Positions 16,448 to 24,517 of a stretch of 64,000 nt of DNA are shown one piece after another. The notes below the pieces were generated by a model. That model made no database searches, was not told the DNA's origin, and worked only from the letters and a program-made list of their open reading frames with translations. The DNA is from Paenibacillus wynnii. Lineage in GTDB: Bacteria > Bacillota > Bacilli > Paenibacillales > Paenibacillaceae. How positions within the stretch are numbered: the first letter of the stretch is position 1; every line of letters begins with the position of its first letter. The stretch lies in the NCBI RefSeq assembly GCF_000757885.1, contig NZ_JQCR01000003.1:744001-808000 (forward strand), read 5' to 3'. A program made the translations under genes and the position numbers.

Positions 16448-16735
16448 TTAGAAATCAGAAGTAGCGATTTGAATAGTGCCGGCTGTAGGGCCAATAACTG
16501 GAGCTAATAGAGCAGCGACCAAGAGTAAGTTAACATGAAGAGTTAAGCTGTTAAATGCCGGAATAGTATAAGTGATGACAGGGGCATTTACACGTGTGAT
16601 TACTAGATCTACTGGGTTAGCAGAAAAGTTCTGAACAGTGACTGCAGCATTTGTACCTCCTGTTAAATCTTCATAGAAAGATTTACCTACGCCTGCTGCC
16701 AGATTGAAGAATTGTTGCGGTAATAAGATAGCCAT
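16448..16735 (-). CDS. Small hydrophobic beta-rich protein, probable sporulation product
   Basis: The 95-residue protein has no signal peptide. It begins MAILLPQQFFNLAAGVGKSF and continues with short beta-type segments (AAVTVQNFSANPVDLVITRV, VITYTIPAFNSLTLHVNLLL). An AAAGGAGG site lies upstream of the ATG. A CATACAATA element (16766-16774, minus strand) matches SigE/SigK -10 patterns at a suitable distance, suggesting expression in the mother cell. It may be a coat or crust protein. It is not clearly homologous to the 15111 protein. No family name is proposed. Confidence 0.6.
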   Translation of the reverse strand: MAILLPQQFFNLAAGVGKSFYEDLTGGTNAAVTVQNFSANPVDLVITRVNAPVITYTIPAFNSLTLHVNLLLVAALLAPVIGPTAGTIQIATSDF

Positions 16736-16765
16736 TGTTAACGACCTCCTTTCGGTTTGATAGGA

Positions 16766-16774
16766 TATTGTATG
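16766..16774 (-). promoter_or_regulatory. Candidate SigE/SigK -10 element for the 16448 gene
   Basis: On the minus strand the bases read CATACAATA, fitting SigE (CATACANT) and SigK (CATANNNTA) -10 consensus, about 30 bases before the ATG. Confidence 0.5.
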
Positions 16775-16854
16775 CGGTAAATCTATGAATGCTAGAACGG
16801 ATGTCTCAGGAATTCAGCACATTTTAATAGGGTGGGCTTAAGTAGAAAGAAAGT

Positions 16855-16939
16855 CTATATAGAGCGGCTGGAGGACTAACATTCACCGCAGTTGCGTCCC
16901 AAACCTAAAGTAGATAGACTCTAAGTTCAACTTATATAG
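16855..16939 (+). repeat. MITE-like element, short internally deleted copy
   Basis: It starts CTATATAG and ends CTTATATAG. It keeps the tail module GCGGCTGGAG..AACATTCACCGCAGTTGCG..CTAAGTTCAA shared with 21834-22012 and 29580-29799 but lacks the front half. Confidence 0.75.
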
Positions 16940-17001
16940 TAAAGTGTTTTTTCTGGATGTACGAACAAGCGTGGATAACTGCTCAAGATGAATGCGCAAG
17001 C

Positions 17002-17185
17002 TATACGGACCCAGCGGACGCTATTTGCTCCATTTACCTGAATTCCTTATCTATGCGGACTCAGAAGACCCTATTTACAAGAATTCGGCCATAAATGGCC
17101 GGGTATTCATAAATAACGGCACCTGTGTCCACATAACTTACTTATCGAGCAATTTATAGACAATAAGGGATCTGTAGTCCGCATA
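17002..17185. repeat. Palindromic array of four 25-base units
   Basis: Units start TATACGGAC (17002-17026, plus), TATGCGGAC (17052-17076, plus), TATGTGGAC (17111-17135, minus) and TATGCGGAC (17161-17185, minus). Units within each pair are exactly 50 bases apart. The whole is symmetric about 17093.5, where GGCCATAAATGGCC forms the centre. Confidence 0.85.
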
Positions 17186-17240
17186 GAGTTCTTCACCCGA
17201 TCTACCTGCTTCAATTTGGCTCAAGCTCAATTGCTAGTTT

Positions 17241-17310
17241 CATGTATATAAGCTGACCGCAGTTGTGAACCAGATCCGAAGCAGATAGATTCTAAGTTCA
17301 ACTAATATAG
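17241..17310 (+). repeat. MITE-like element, tail fragment
   Basis: Contains ACCGCAGTTG, AGCAGATAGA and TCTAAGTTCAACTAATATAG, a diverged direct copy of the tail of 16855-16939. Confidence 0.65.
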
Positions 17311-17323
17311 TAAGTTTGTTCAC

Positions 17324-17356
17324 AGAAAAAAGACCCGAATCATACTGATTGGGTCT
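17324..17356 (-). terminator. Terminator of the MFS transporter gene
   Basis: On the minus strand AGACCC(AAT) pairs with (ATT)CGGGTCT and is followed by six T. Confidence 0.85.
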
Positions 17357-17378
17357 GAAGCTTTTTAATATTTTTCTA

Positions 17379-18539
17379 TTAGATTCTGTCTGACTTAGAA
17401 TTATTTCTTCCATAAATACGATGTAGAATGAATCCGAACATCATACCCAGGAAGGACATGGCGGAGACGGACAAGTATAGGATCTTGCCGCCAAAGGCTT
17501 CATATAGAGCACCCCCGGCGTAGGAGGCTAGAATGCCCGATACCCCGAAGAATAGTAATGCCAGCACCGTTTGTCCCGTAGCCCGCCATTCCTCGGGTAC
17601 TATCCGGTAAAGGTATTGTATGGCGGCAGAGTAGAAGACCGGGAAAGTGAGCAATTGTAGAATTTGCAGATAGACCAGCAAATGCGGATCTGTAATCCAG
17701 GCTGAGAGAAAGAAACGAATGAAATAAAAGGCGCCGGAGAATGAAATAATAATCAGTTCTTTTCCTTTGCGCAGCCACCAGAAGCTTAAGGCAAATACGA
17801 TAATTTCGCTGCCTGCCGCTAGGAACCAAGCCTGCCCCACCAGTTCTGAACTTCCTCCTAGCTCACGGATATATACTCCGAGGAAAGTATCATTCATCCT
17901 TGCTGGGACAGAGCTGATAAATACGAGCACTAGGAATAACAAGGTCTCCTTATTGCTCAGAAAAATTTTGAGACTACTCAAAGTAACGGGATTCCCAGTG
18001 ACAGGCGCATCCGGCATGATCCAGCTTACGATGAAGCTAATTACAGATATTCCGGTAAAAAGAAGAGCCAGACTGTGTGCACCATAATAAGTCATCACAT
18101 ATCCGGTCAACAGAGCCGTTACTCCGTATCCAAGTGCTCCATACGTTCGAATGGAACCATAACTGATCCCAGAAGCCTCGGCAACGCGGAAGTTCAAGCT
18201 TTCGGTCAGGGGATCGATCGGCATCAGGAAAAAATATAACAGCATCGCGAATAATATAAGTTGTACATAGCTGGTTGAATCGTACAGTAAGTATCCGAAG
18301 ACCGCAGAGCCCAATAGGAGAACCAATAGGACCTTGCGAATAGTCTTGGTTTTATCACTGATCATACCCCATAAGGGTTGGGCAATAAGGGTTACAAAGC
18401 CGCCTGTTCCGATAATAAAGCCGATTTGTGCCGGGTTTAAGCCTTGTTCACCCAGATAAACCGGGAGAAAAGGAATAAACATCGCCAGCAGTGCAAAATA
18501 TAAAAAGTTGAAGCCTCGTAGTAATCTGGGTGCTCTCAT
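17379..18539 (-). CDS. MFS transporter
   Basis: The protein of about 386 residues has twelve predicted membrane helices and major-facilitator features: an early GLNPAQIGFIIGTGG, the loop-2/3 region PLWGMISDKTKTIRKVLL, and helices rich in Gly, Ala and Phe throughout. It belongs to the MFS_1_like group that includes sugar and nucleoside-type symporters; the substrate cannot be named. I chose the ATG at 18539 because GAGGGA sits 10 bases upstream; an in-frame ATG at 18557 has no good site. It is monocistronic and divergent from exoA. Confidence 0.87.
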   Translation of the reverse strand: MRAPRLLRGFNFLYFALLAMFIPFLPVYLGEQGLNPAQIGFIIGTGGFVTLIAQPLWGMISDKTKTIRKVLLVLLLGSAVFGYLLYDSTSYVQLILFAMLLYFFLMPIDPLTESLNFRVAEASGISYGSIRTYGALGYGVTALLTGYVMTYYGAHSLALLFTGISVISFIVSWIMPDAPVTGNPVTLSSLKIFLSNKETLLFLVLVFISSVPARMNDTFLGVYIRELGGSSELVGQAWFLAAGSEIIVFALSFWWLRKGKELIIISFSGAFYFIRFFLSAWITDPHLLVYLQILQLLTFPVFYSAAIQYLYRIVPEEWRATGQTVLALLFFGVSGILASYAGGALYEAFGGKILYLSVSAMSFLGMMFGFILHRIYGRNNSKSDRI

Positions 18540-18677
18540 ATGATTCGGATCCCTCATCGTTTCTTTAGAATTAGGTTGCTGTCAATTTTGTTATTGTAAC
18601 ACGGCTAGGCAATGGAAACAGCTTAACTTATGTTACACTTGAGGTAATTATTTTGACTGGTTAGGAGATTGAGAAAC

Positions 18678-19433
18678 TTGAAGCTGATATCCTGGAATGT
18701 GAATGGACTAAGAGCATGTGTTACCAAAGGGTTTTATGATTATTTTAAGGAAAGTGCGGCAGATCTATTCTGTGTACAGGAAACCAAGCTTCAGGAAGGG
18801 CAAATTTCGCTGGAGCTGGGTGAGGAATATTATCAATATTGGAATTATGCTTTAAAAAAAGGGTACTCGGGAACGGGTGTATTTACCAAAGTTAAACCGC
18901 TCTCCGTTAGATACGGAATAGAGGACAATGAGGAACCCGAAGGACGTATACTAACGCTTGAATTTGAGCATTTCTATTTGATTAATGTGTACACTCCCAA
19001 TGCCAAACGGGATCTCTCAAGACTTGAGGACCGAATGGAATGGGAGGACCGCTTCCGCATCTATATTCAGGAACTGGACAAGCTTAAACCTGTCATTGTA
19101 TGCGGGGATCTAAATGTAGCCCATGAGGAAATTGATCTGAAGAATCCGAAGTCTAACCGCGAGAATTCAGGATTTACCCTGGAAGAGAGAGGGAAGATGA
19201 CCACGCTGCTAGACTCCGGGTTTATAGATTCCTACAGACACTTTTATCCTGAAAAAGAAGGAGCTTACACTTGGTGGTCTTACATGCCGAAGGTGAGAGA
19301 GCGGAACGTGGGCTGGCGGATTGACTATTTTCTGGCTTCATCACGGCTTGCACCCCAATTACTGAATGCACAAATAGATTGTGATGTAATGGGTAGTGAT
19401 CATTGTCCGATTGTTCTTGAAATTTTATTTTAG
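18678..19433 (+). CDS. exoA: Exodeoxyribonuclease III / AP endonuclease ExoA
   Basis: The 251-residue protein starts [14 protein letters not shown], the conserved ExoIII opening. Metal and catalytic motifs are present: [60 protein letters not shown] and [10 protein letters not shown]. It closely follows B. subtilis ExoA. It nicks DNA 5-prime of abasic sites in base-excision repair. The TTG at 18678 is chosen because AGGAG ends 10 bases upstream; an upstream TTG at 18669 would lie directly against that site. It is followed 11 bases later by fra, likely an operon. Confidence 0.93.
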   Translation: MKLISWNVNGLRACVTKGFYDYFKESAADLFCVQETKLQEGQISLELGEEYYQYWNYALKKGYSGTGVFTKVKPLSVRYGIEDNEEPEGRILTLEFEHFYLINVYTPNAKRDLSRLEDRMEWEDRFRIYIQELDKLKPVIVCGDLNVAHEEIDLKNPKSNRENSGFTLEERGKMTTLLDSGFIDSYRHFYPEKEGAYTWWSYMPKVRERNVGWRIDYFLASSRLAPQLLNAQIDCDVMGSDHCPIVLEILF

Positions 19434-19444
19434 GAGGGAACAAC

Positions 19445-19816
19445 ATGGAAGTTTTTGCAGAATACTTAGCGAAGATCGATAACCCGCAACATCGGGCCCG
19501 AACGGAAGAAGTTTTGGCTTGGGTAACTAAGAAATTTCCAGATTTAAACCCAAAAATCGCGTGGAATCAGCCTATGTTTACCGATCACGGAACATTTATT
19601 ATTGGCTTTAGCATAGCTAAACTGCATCTGGCTGTTGCCCCTGAAAGGGCAGGGATTATTCATTTTTCTGATGAAATTGGGCAAGTTGGCTATGATCACA
19701 CCAAGCAGTTGATACGTATCCAGTGGGATAAACCGGTTGATTTCTCATTGCTTGAGAAAGTGATCGAGTATAATATTTTGGATAAGGCAGATTGTTCAAC
19801 TTTTTGGCGGCAGTAA
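19445..19816 (+). CDS. fra: Frataxin-like iron chaperone Fra (YdhG, DUF1801)
   Basis: The 123-residue protein matches B. subtilis Fra along its length: [51 protein letters not shown] and the C-terminal [14 protein letters not shown]. Fra is a cytosolic frataxin-fold iron chaperone that supplies Fe to iron-sulfur cluster assembly and haem synthesis. AGGAGGGAAC precedes the ATG. It is coupled to exoA, and a strong terminator follows immediately. Confidence 0.9.
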   Translation: MEVFAEYLAKIDNPQHRARTEEVLAWVTKKFPDLNPKIAWNQPMFTDHGTFIIGFSIAKLHLAVAPERAGIIHFSDEIGQVGYDHTKQLIRIQWDKPVDFSLLEKVIEYNILDKADCSTFWRQ

Positions 19817-19821
19817 AAATA

Positions 19822-19863
19822 AAAAGACCGGAAACTCTCAGAAAAGAGGTTTTCCGGTCTTTC
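19822..19863 (+). terminator. Terminator between fra and the serine hydrolase gene
   Basis: AAAGACCGGAAA pairs with TTTTCCGGTCTTT; tails on both strands suggest bidirectional use. Confidence 0.9.
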
Positions 19864-19865
19864 TG

Positions 19866-21320
19866 CTATATAGCTCTACCGATAATCGTTTCAGGATCGC
19901 TCTGGTCGGATATGTTGATCTGCTGCTTAAGGACTATCGTATTATCCTCCACTTTAACTTCAATGGTAATACAAAAAGGGGCTTCAATAAACAGCAGAGT
20001 TAGCTGAAGTGTATTTTCAGATATCCAGGTGAAGCTGGCCATGATCGCATTATCGGTCTGAGTGTCATAAAGCATCCTGGCATAGCTCTCCACCCATACC
20101 CCTCTTCCGCAGTGAATAACTAGTGCATCAAGTAGATGATCCTGTAGAATGATATCGGCTCCCTTTTCAGTGAATGTCAGGGAGAAGGTATCCAATTTCT
20201 GATCATTATCCTCCAGTTTATAAACTTTGCCGCTAATCATTTCTTCATAGGATGAAGCTACCTGCAGCTGTGGCGGGTTAATCGCCAGAAGGTTTATTTG
20301 CTCAGTCAGACGGGCTGCTGCTGAAGGATCTTCTATAGCAATCGGCTCTGAATTCATAGCAGGTAGCAAAGTATCCCAAATCGCATTCATTACACCCTGT
20401 GTATTGTTCGTTCCGCTTGTAATTGCTATAACTGCATCCTGCTCCGGCATTACGATACAAAATTGTCCAAATGCTCCATCGGCTCGATAAGCACCATGGC
20501 GGCATTTCCAGAACTGATAGCCGTATCCTTGTGTCCAATCACTATCTCCACTGTCCCCAGTAGTGATTTGCTTGGAAGTCGCTTCATGAATCCACTCTTC
20601 AGACAGAATCCGCTGCTTATCCCAGGTTCCTTTTTGCAGGTAGAATTGGCCGAATCTGGCGATATCTTCGGTTGTAATACTAAGACCAGTCCCTCCAATG
20701 TTGATACCCCTAGGACAGGATTCCCAGGTTGGATCTGCAATGCCCAAAGGAGAAAATATCCGCGGCTTCAGATACTCCAATAGAGTGATTCCAGTGATCT
20801 TCTGAATAATTGCAGACAACATGTAGGTAGCTCCGTTGTTGTAGAGGAAATGTGTACCGGGTTCCTTCTCTACAGGCTCACTCAGGAATGCTTTGACCCA
20901 ATTCCCATCTTCGCTTTTCCGGATAGCCCCCATTGTATCTACGACGTGACCGGTTCCCATCATTAATAAATGCCGCACACTCAATGTAGCTAAATGGTCC
21001 GAAATAACATCTGGTGCTTCTTCCGGGAAGAAGGAAACCACTGCGTCATCGAGAGACAATAAGTTTTCAGAGACAGCGATACCAATAGCGGTAGAAGTAA
21101 AGCTTTTGCTAAGCGAAAATAACATATGTGGAAGGGTTGACTTGTAAGGAGACCACCAGCCTTCTGCCACAACGTGACCGTGCCTTAGGATCATGAAGCT
21201 ATGCAGCTCCAACTTGTTGCTGTGAATTGTTGTAAGGAAATTAATTATTGCTTCTGATGAAATACCTTGTGCTTCCGGATTGCTTCTTGGTAGTTGAAGA
21301 CTTGTACTTGGGGTTCCCAT
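19866..21320 (-). CDS. Serine hydrolase of the beta-lactamase/PBP-like family
   Basis: The 484-residue protein has no signal peptide. Its penicillin-binding-protein-like domain (about residues 15-335) carries the SxxK nucleophile motif in FSLSKSFTS, a YxN-type YNNGATYML, and a later GYGYQFWKCRHGAYRADGAFGQ segment that places a histidine near the third motif. The C-terminal region (about 370-484) is beta-rich and probably an accessory domain. These proteins act as esterases, D-amino-acid peptidases or amidases; which is unknown. GAGAGGATGAG precedes the ATG. It converges on fra. Confidence 0.85.
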   Translation of the reverse strand: MGTPSTSLQLPRSNPEAQGISSEAIINFLTTIHSNKLELHSFMILRHGHVVAEGWWSPYKSTLPHMLFSLSKSFTSTAIGIAVSENLLSLDDAVVSFFPEEAPDVISDHLATLSVRHLLMMGTGHVVDTMGAIRKSEDGNWVKAFLSEPVEKEPGTHFLYNNGATYMLSAIIQKITGITLLEYLKPRIFSPLGIADPTWESCPRGINIGGTGLSITTEDIARFGQFYLQKGTWDKQRILSEEWIHEATSKQITTGDSGDSDWTQGYGYQFWKCRHGAYRADGAFGQFCIVMPEQDAVIAITSGTNNTQGVMNAIWDTLLPAMNSEPIAIEDPSAAARLTEQINLLAINPPQLQVASSYEEMISGKVYKLEDNDQKLDTFSLTFTEKGADIILQDHLLDALVIHCGRGVWVESYARMLYDTQTDNAIMASFTWISENTLQLTLLFIEAPFCITIEVKVEDNTIVLKQQINISDQSDPETIIGRAI

Positions 21321-21475
21321 AATCTCATCCTCTCAAGGGAAATAGCATTTATTCCATTTTTGATAGAATTCCATATTATCTATTTTATAACAAATGGATT
21401 TCAACAAGCTGTGAATAATTGCGGGTTAGTTCATGTTTTGCTGCATACATATGTAAATAAAGGAGCGTGAATAGA

Positions 21476-21823
21476 TTGGAGAAGAAGGTGCAGCAATACT
21501 ATAAGCTCAAGCAGAAACATAAAGAAATGGAAAAGGAATTAGCGGAACTACGTCAGGAGATCGTGACTTATTGTAATGAGCAGGAGAAAAATGATGTGGA
21601 AATAGGAAGCTATAAGGTCAAGCTGGTTACACAAAATCGAAAGGAATATGATGACCTTAAGCTCTATGAAACCCTGTCGGACCCAGAGGTATGGAGAATG
21701 CTATCCAAATCAGATTCGGCGAAGATCGCAAGCTTGACTAAGCTTAATGTAATCTCGGAAGATAAAATATCACATACCTATACATTGAAGACCATTACTT
21801 TGCTGCAAGTGGATAAGAAGTAG
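21476..21823 (+). CDS. Coiled-coil hypothetical protein
   Basis: The 115-residue protein begins with a charged helix with heptad character (KKVQQYYKLKQKHKEMEKELAE, LRQEIVTYCNE), then a small domain with VEIGSYKVKLVTQNRKEYDD and ISEDKISHTYTLKTITLLQ. It recalls short phage- or plasmid-encoded coiled-coil proteins, but I do not recognise it. I chose TTG at 21476 because AGGAG ends 10 bases upstream; a GTG at 21467 is too close to that site. A MITE-like element directly follows the stop. Confidence 0.65.
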   Translation: MEKKVQQYYKLKQKHKEMEKELAELRQEIVTYCNEQEKNDVEIGSYKVKLVTQNRKEYDDLKLYETLSDPEVWRMLSKSDSAKIASLTKLNVISEDKISHTYTLKTITLLQVDKK

Positions 21824-21833
21824 GAGAGGTCTT

Positions 21834-22012
21834 CTATATAGATTGAACTTGATAAACTGACAAAAAGGATTGAAGAAACGGAGGCTCCGGATATCATCCG
21901 CTACTAGCGGTAAAAATCCAGAAATACGGAGACAACAGCGGCTGGAAGTCCAACATTCACCGTAGTTACGACCCAAAACCAATGTAGTAAAATCTAAGTT
22001 CATCTTATATAG
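21834..22012 (+). repeat. MITE-like intergenic element (copy A)
   Basis: Begins CTATATAGATTGAACTT and ends AAGTTCATCTTATATAG, an imperfect terminal inverted repeat of about 17 bases. The inside matches 29580-29799 except for a deletion of roughly 40 bases. It contains no ORF and fills most of the gap between 21823 and 22128. Confidence 0.8.
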
Positions 22013-22021
22013 TTTATATAA

Positions 22022-22049
22022 GCGGTTCCCTTAGGGGCCGTTTTTTTTG
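22022..22049 (+). terminator. Terminator before the aminopeptidase gene
   Basis: CGGTTCC pairs with GGGGCCG (two G-U pairs) and is followed by eight T. It probably ends the 21476 transcript after the repeat element. Confidence 0.75.
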
Positions 22050-22127
22050 TGAAAATCGCAACCCAACCGATTTTGCGTTAAAATAAATACAGAAGGTTGG
22101 CTAATAAAAGATATGGAGGAAGAGAAT

Positions 22128-23363
22128 GTGATAAAGGATTTTGATCAAATGTTAGATAAATACGCTAATTTGGTTGTTAAGGTTGGTGTGAATGTACAGC
22201 CTGGACAAGTACTGATGATACATGCTCCAATGGAAACGGTGGATCTTACACGTCTCATTGTGGGGAAGGCATACGAAGCTGGGGCTAAATATGTAATGGT
22301 TGAATGGGAAGACGAGGTTACAACGCGTATCCGTTACGAAAAGGGACCTGAGGATTCCTTCAATTACTACCCACAATGGCAGGCCGATATGCTGGAGCAA
22401 TTTGCTGAAGGCAACGGGGCTGTTTTACATATCAAAGTGCCAGACCCGGAGTTGTTCCGCGGCATCGATTCCTCTAAAGTATCGGCTGCGGTTAAAGCTG
22501 CGGCAGTAGCCCGTAAGAAGTACCAGAATTATACCCGCAACAATAAAATTAGCTGGTCCCTCGTCAAAGCACCTACACGAGCATGGGCCCATAAAGTATT
22601 TGCCGATCTCCCCGAAGAAGAGCGGGTAGAAGCTATGTGGGAGGCCGTGTTCCAAATGAATCGGGTAGGTAGTGAAGATCCGGTTGCGGCTTGGCGTGAG
22701 CATATCAACAACTTGAAGGAAAGCCAGGAGCGAATGAACACGAAACGTTATAAAAGCCTGCACTACCGTGCACCGGGAACGGATCTGCATGTCGAAATGC
22801 CGGAAGGTCATCTGTGGCGTGGAGGCGGCGGTGAGAATGCAAGCGGGGTTTATTTTGTGGCGAACATGCCTACAGAAGAAATCTATACCATGCCGCATCG
22901 CACCGGAGTAAATGGTACAGTCTCCAGCACATTACCGTTGAATCTGAACGGACGTCTGGTGGACGGCATTAGCTTAACTTTTAAGGAGGGTAAAGTGGTT
23001 GCCTATGATGCCAAGTCCGGACGTGAGCATTTGACTTCCTTGCTGGAAACGGATGAGGGTGCCTCCTACCTGGGTGAAATGGCCTTAGTACCGCATAATT
23101 CTCCGATCTCTAACCTAAACCGAGTGTTCTATAATACCGGAATCGATGAGAATGCCTCCTGTCATTTTGCACTTGGAAGCGCCTATCCCGTAAATATTGA
23201 GGGTGGAACTAAGCTTACCAGTGAAGAACTGCTGGAACGTGGTGCCAATGTCAGCTTAACACATGTCGATTTCATGATTGGCTCAGTAGAGCTGGATATT
23301 GATGGTGAACTGGCAGATGGGACGATAGAACCCGTATTCCGTAAAGGGAATTGGATGCTCTAG
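22128..23363 (+). CDS. Aminopeptidase, M29 family (AmpS-like)
   Basis: The 411-residue metallopeptidase shows M29 features: DFDQMLDKYANLVVKVGVNVQPGQ at the N-terminus, YEAGAKYVMVEWEDE, and C-terminal metal ligands in AMPTEEIYTMPHRTGVNG (written here from NMPTEEIYTMPHRT), ASCHFALGSAYP and LTHVDFMIG. It removes N-terminal residues from cytosolic peptides using two metal ions. I chose GTG at 22128 because GGAGGA ends 7 bases upstream, and the protein then starts like AmpS. An ATG at 22113 lies before that site. Confidence 0.9.
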   Translation: MIKDFDQMLDKYANLVVKVGVNVQPGQVLMIHAPMETVDLTRLIVGKAYEAGAKYVMVEWEDEVTTRIRYEKGPEDSFNYYPQWQADMLEQFAEGNGAVLHIKVPDPELFRGIDSSKVSAAVKAAAVARKKYQNYTRNNKISWSLVKAPTRAWAHKVFADLPEEERVEAMWEAVFQMNRVGSEDPVAAWREHINNLKESQERMNTKRYKSLHYRAPGTDLHVEMPEGHLWRGGGGENASGVYFVANMPTEEIYTMPHRTGVNGTVSSTLPLNLNGRLVDGISLTFKEGKVVAYDAKSGREHLTSLLETDEGASYLGEMALVPHNSPISNLNRVFYNTGIDENASCHFALGSAYPVNIEGGTKLTSEELLERGANVSLTHVDFMIGSVELDIDGELADGTIEPVFRKGNWML

Positions 23364-23486
23364 GTAAAACCAGACTAAAGTCGGGGACATGTCACTACCA
23401 ATGACTGTTCAAACGATCCATCTTATTCCTGTACATTGTTAAGTGTGGACCGATACTTAGTGCGGGTACGGGAGGGACGATAGATC

Positions 23487-24452
23487 ATGTGGAGAAGGCT
23501 ACGAAGAATAGCGCTGATTATCCTTGCTGTTCTTATTGTATTATTGAGTGTTGGAACAGCTTATCAATGGAACGGTGCTAGAAAGGATGGTAAATCCTAT
23601 GAACCCGTCGGCAAGTTGTATGAGGTGGCAGGTCATAAGATGCATTTATACACTAAGGGTGAAGGGGACACTACCGTCGTATTCGCATCCGGTTGGGGGA
23701 CAGCGAATCCATATGCGGATTTTTCACCTTTGTATGAAGGACTGGAATCTCATGTCAAAGTTGCAGTATATGACCGGTTCGGCTATGGATACAGCGATAC
23801 AACGGGTAGACAACGAGATATTGATACCATTACGGATGAGATTCATGAACTGCTTCGGGTTTCGGGACAGACCACGCCGTATATACTCGTTGGACATTCA
23901 CTCGGCTCATTAGAGACGATTCGTTACGCGCAGCGTTTTCCAACTGAAGTTAAGGCCATTCTATTCATTGAAGGTGGAAGTCCGGAATATTACGCCTCCC
24001 GTCCAGGACTTACGTTCATTCCGATAGCCTATCGCATGCTTCGAACAACAGGGATACTACGGGCTTTGTATCATACCAATGGTTTTGCAGAATGGGCAAC
24101 TGATCAGAGCAACGGTGAGAAACTGCTGACTGTGGATATGAAAAAGTTGAACCGTACAGCCCTTCTCTTAAAGTCCGGGAACCGAGACATGACGGATGAA
24201 ATGCGCCAAAGTCAAAAAAATGCGGAGGCTATTCTATTAGGTACTAAACCGCTCAACATTCCCATTACCGTCCTAACCGCTGATTATTTCGGAAAGTTAA
24301 GGGAAGACAAGGCATGGATGGACAGCGAAGCGGCGCTTCCTTCGTGGTCCACAACAGGAAAGCAAATGATCGTACCTAATAGCTCACATTACATTCACAG
24401 CTACCAACCTGAAACGGTGGTTAGTGAATTGCTTAGGTTGTCTGGAAACTGA
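23487..24452 (+). CDS. Membrane-anchored alpha/beta hydrolase
   Basis: The 321-residue protein has one N-terminal membrane helix (IALIILAVLIVLLSVG, residues 9-24) and an alpha/beta-hydrolase domain. The nucleophile elbow is VGHSLGS with Ser138. An oxyanion-type loop FASGWGTANP comes earlier, and NSSHYIHSYQPE near the end supplies the catalytic His. The domain likely faces outside. Substrate unknown; lipid or small ester hydrolysis is typical. GGGAGGGACG precedes the ATG. The next gene begins 65 bases later. Confidence 0.85.
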   Translation: MWRRLRRIALIILAVLIVLLSVGTAYQWNGARKDGKSYEPVGKLYEVAGHKMHLYTKGEGDTTVVFASGWGTANPYADFSPLYEGLESHVKVAVYDRFGYGYSDTTGRQRDIDTITDEIHELLRVSGQTTPYILVGHSLGSLETIRYAQRFPTEVKAILFIEGGSPEYYASRPGLTFIPIAYRMLRTTGILRALYHTNGFAEWATDQSNGEKLLTVDMKKLNRTALLLKSGNRDMTDEMRQSQKNAEAILLGTKPLNIPITVLTADYFGKLREDKAWMDSEAALPSWSTTGKQMIVPNSSHYIHSYQPETVVSELLRLSGN

Positions 24453-24517
24453 TTCTAAGTGGATATGATATAATCACGCTTGAGTAGCTGAGTTAGGAAA
24501 TAGAGGAGTGAACAGGC

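Larger units (their letters stand above)
16736..17378. other. 643-base intergenic region filled with repeats
   Basis: No gene is supported here. It contains the promoter of the 16448 gene, a short MITE-like derivative (16855-16939), a 184-base palindromic array (17002-17185), a second MITE-like fragment (17241-17310) and the terminator of the MFS gene (17324-17356). Confidence 0.8.

Noticed and set aside
17002..17185. Possible CRISPR array because of 25-base units with 25-base gaps
   Set aside because: Only four units exist, in opposite orientations around a palindrome centre, units are diverged, and no cas gene is near.
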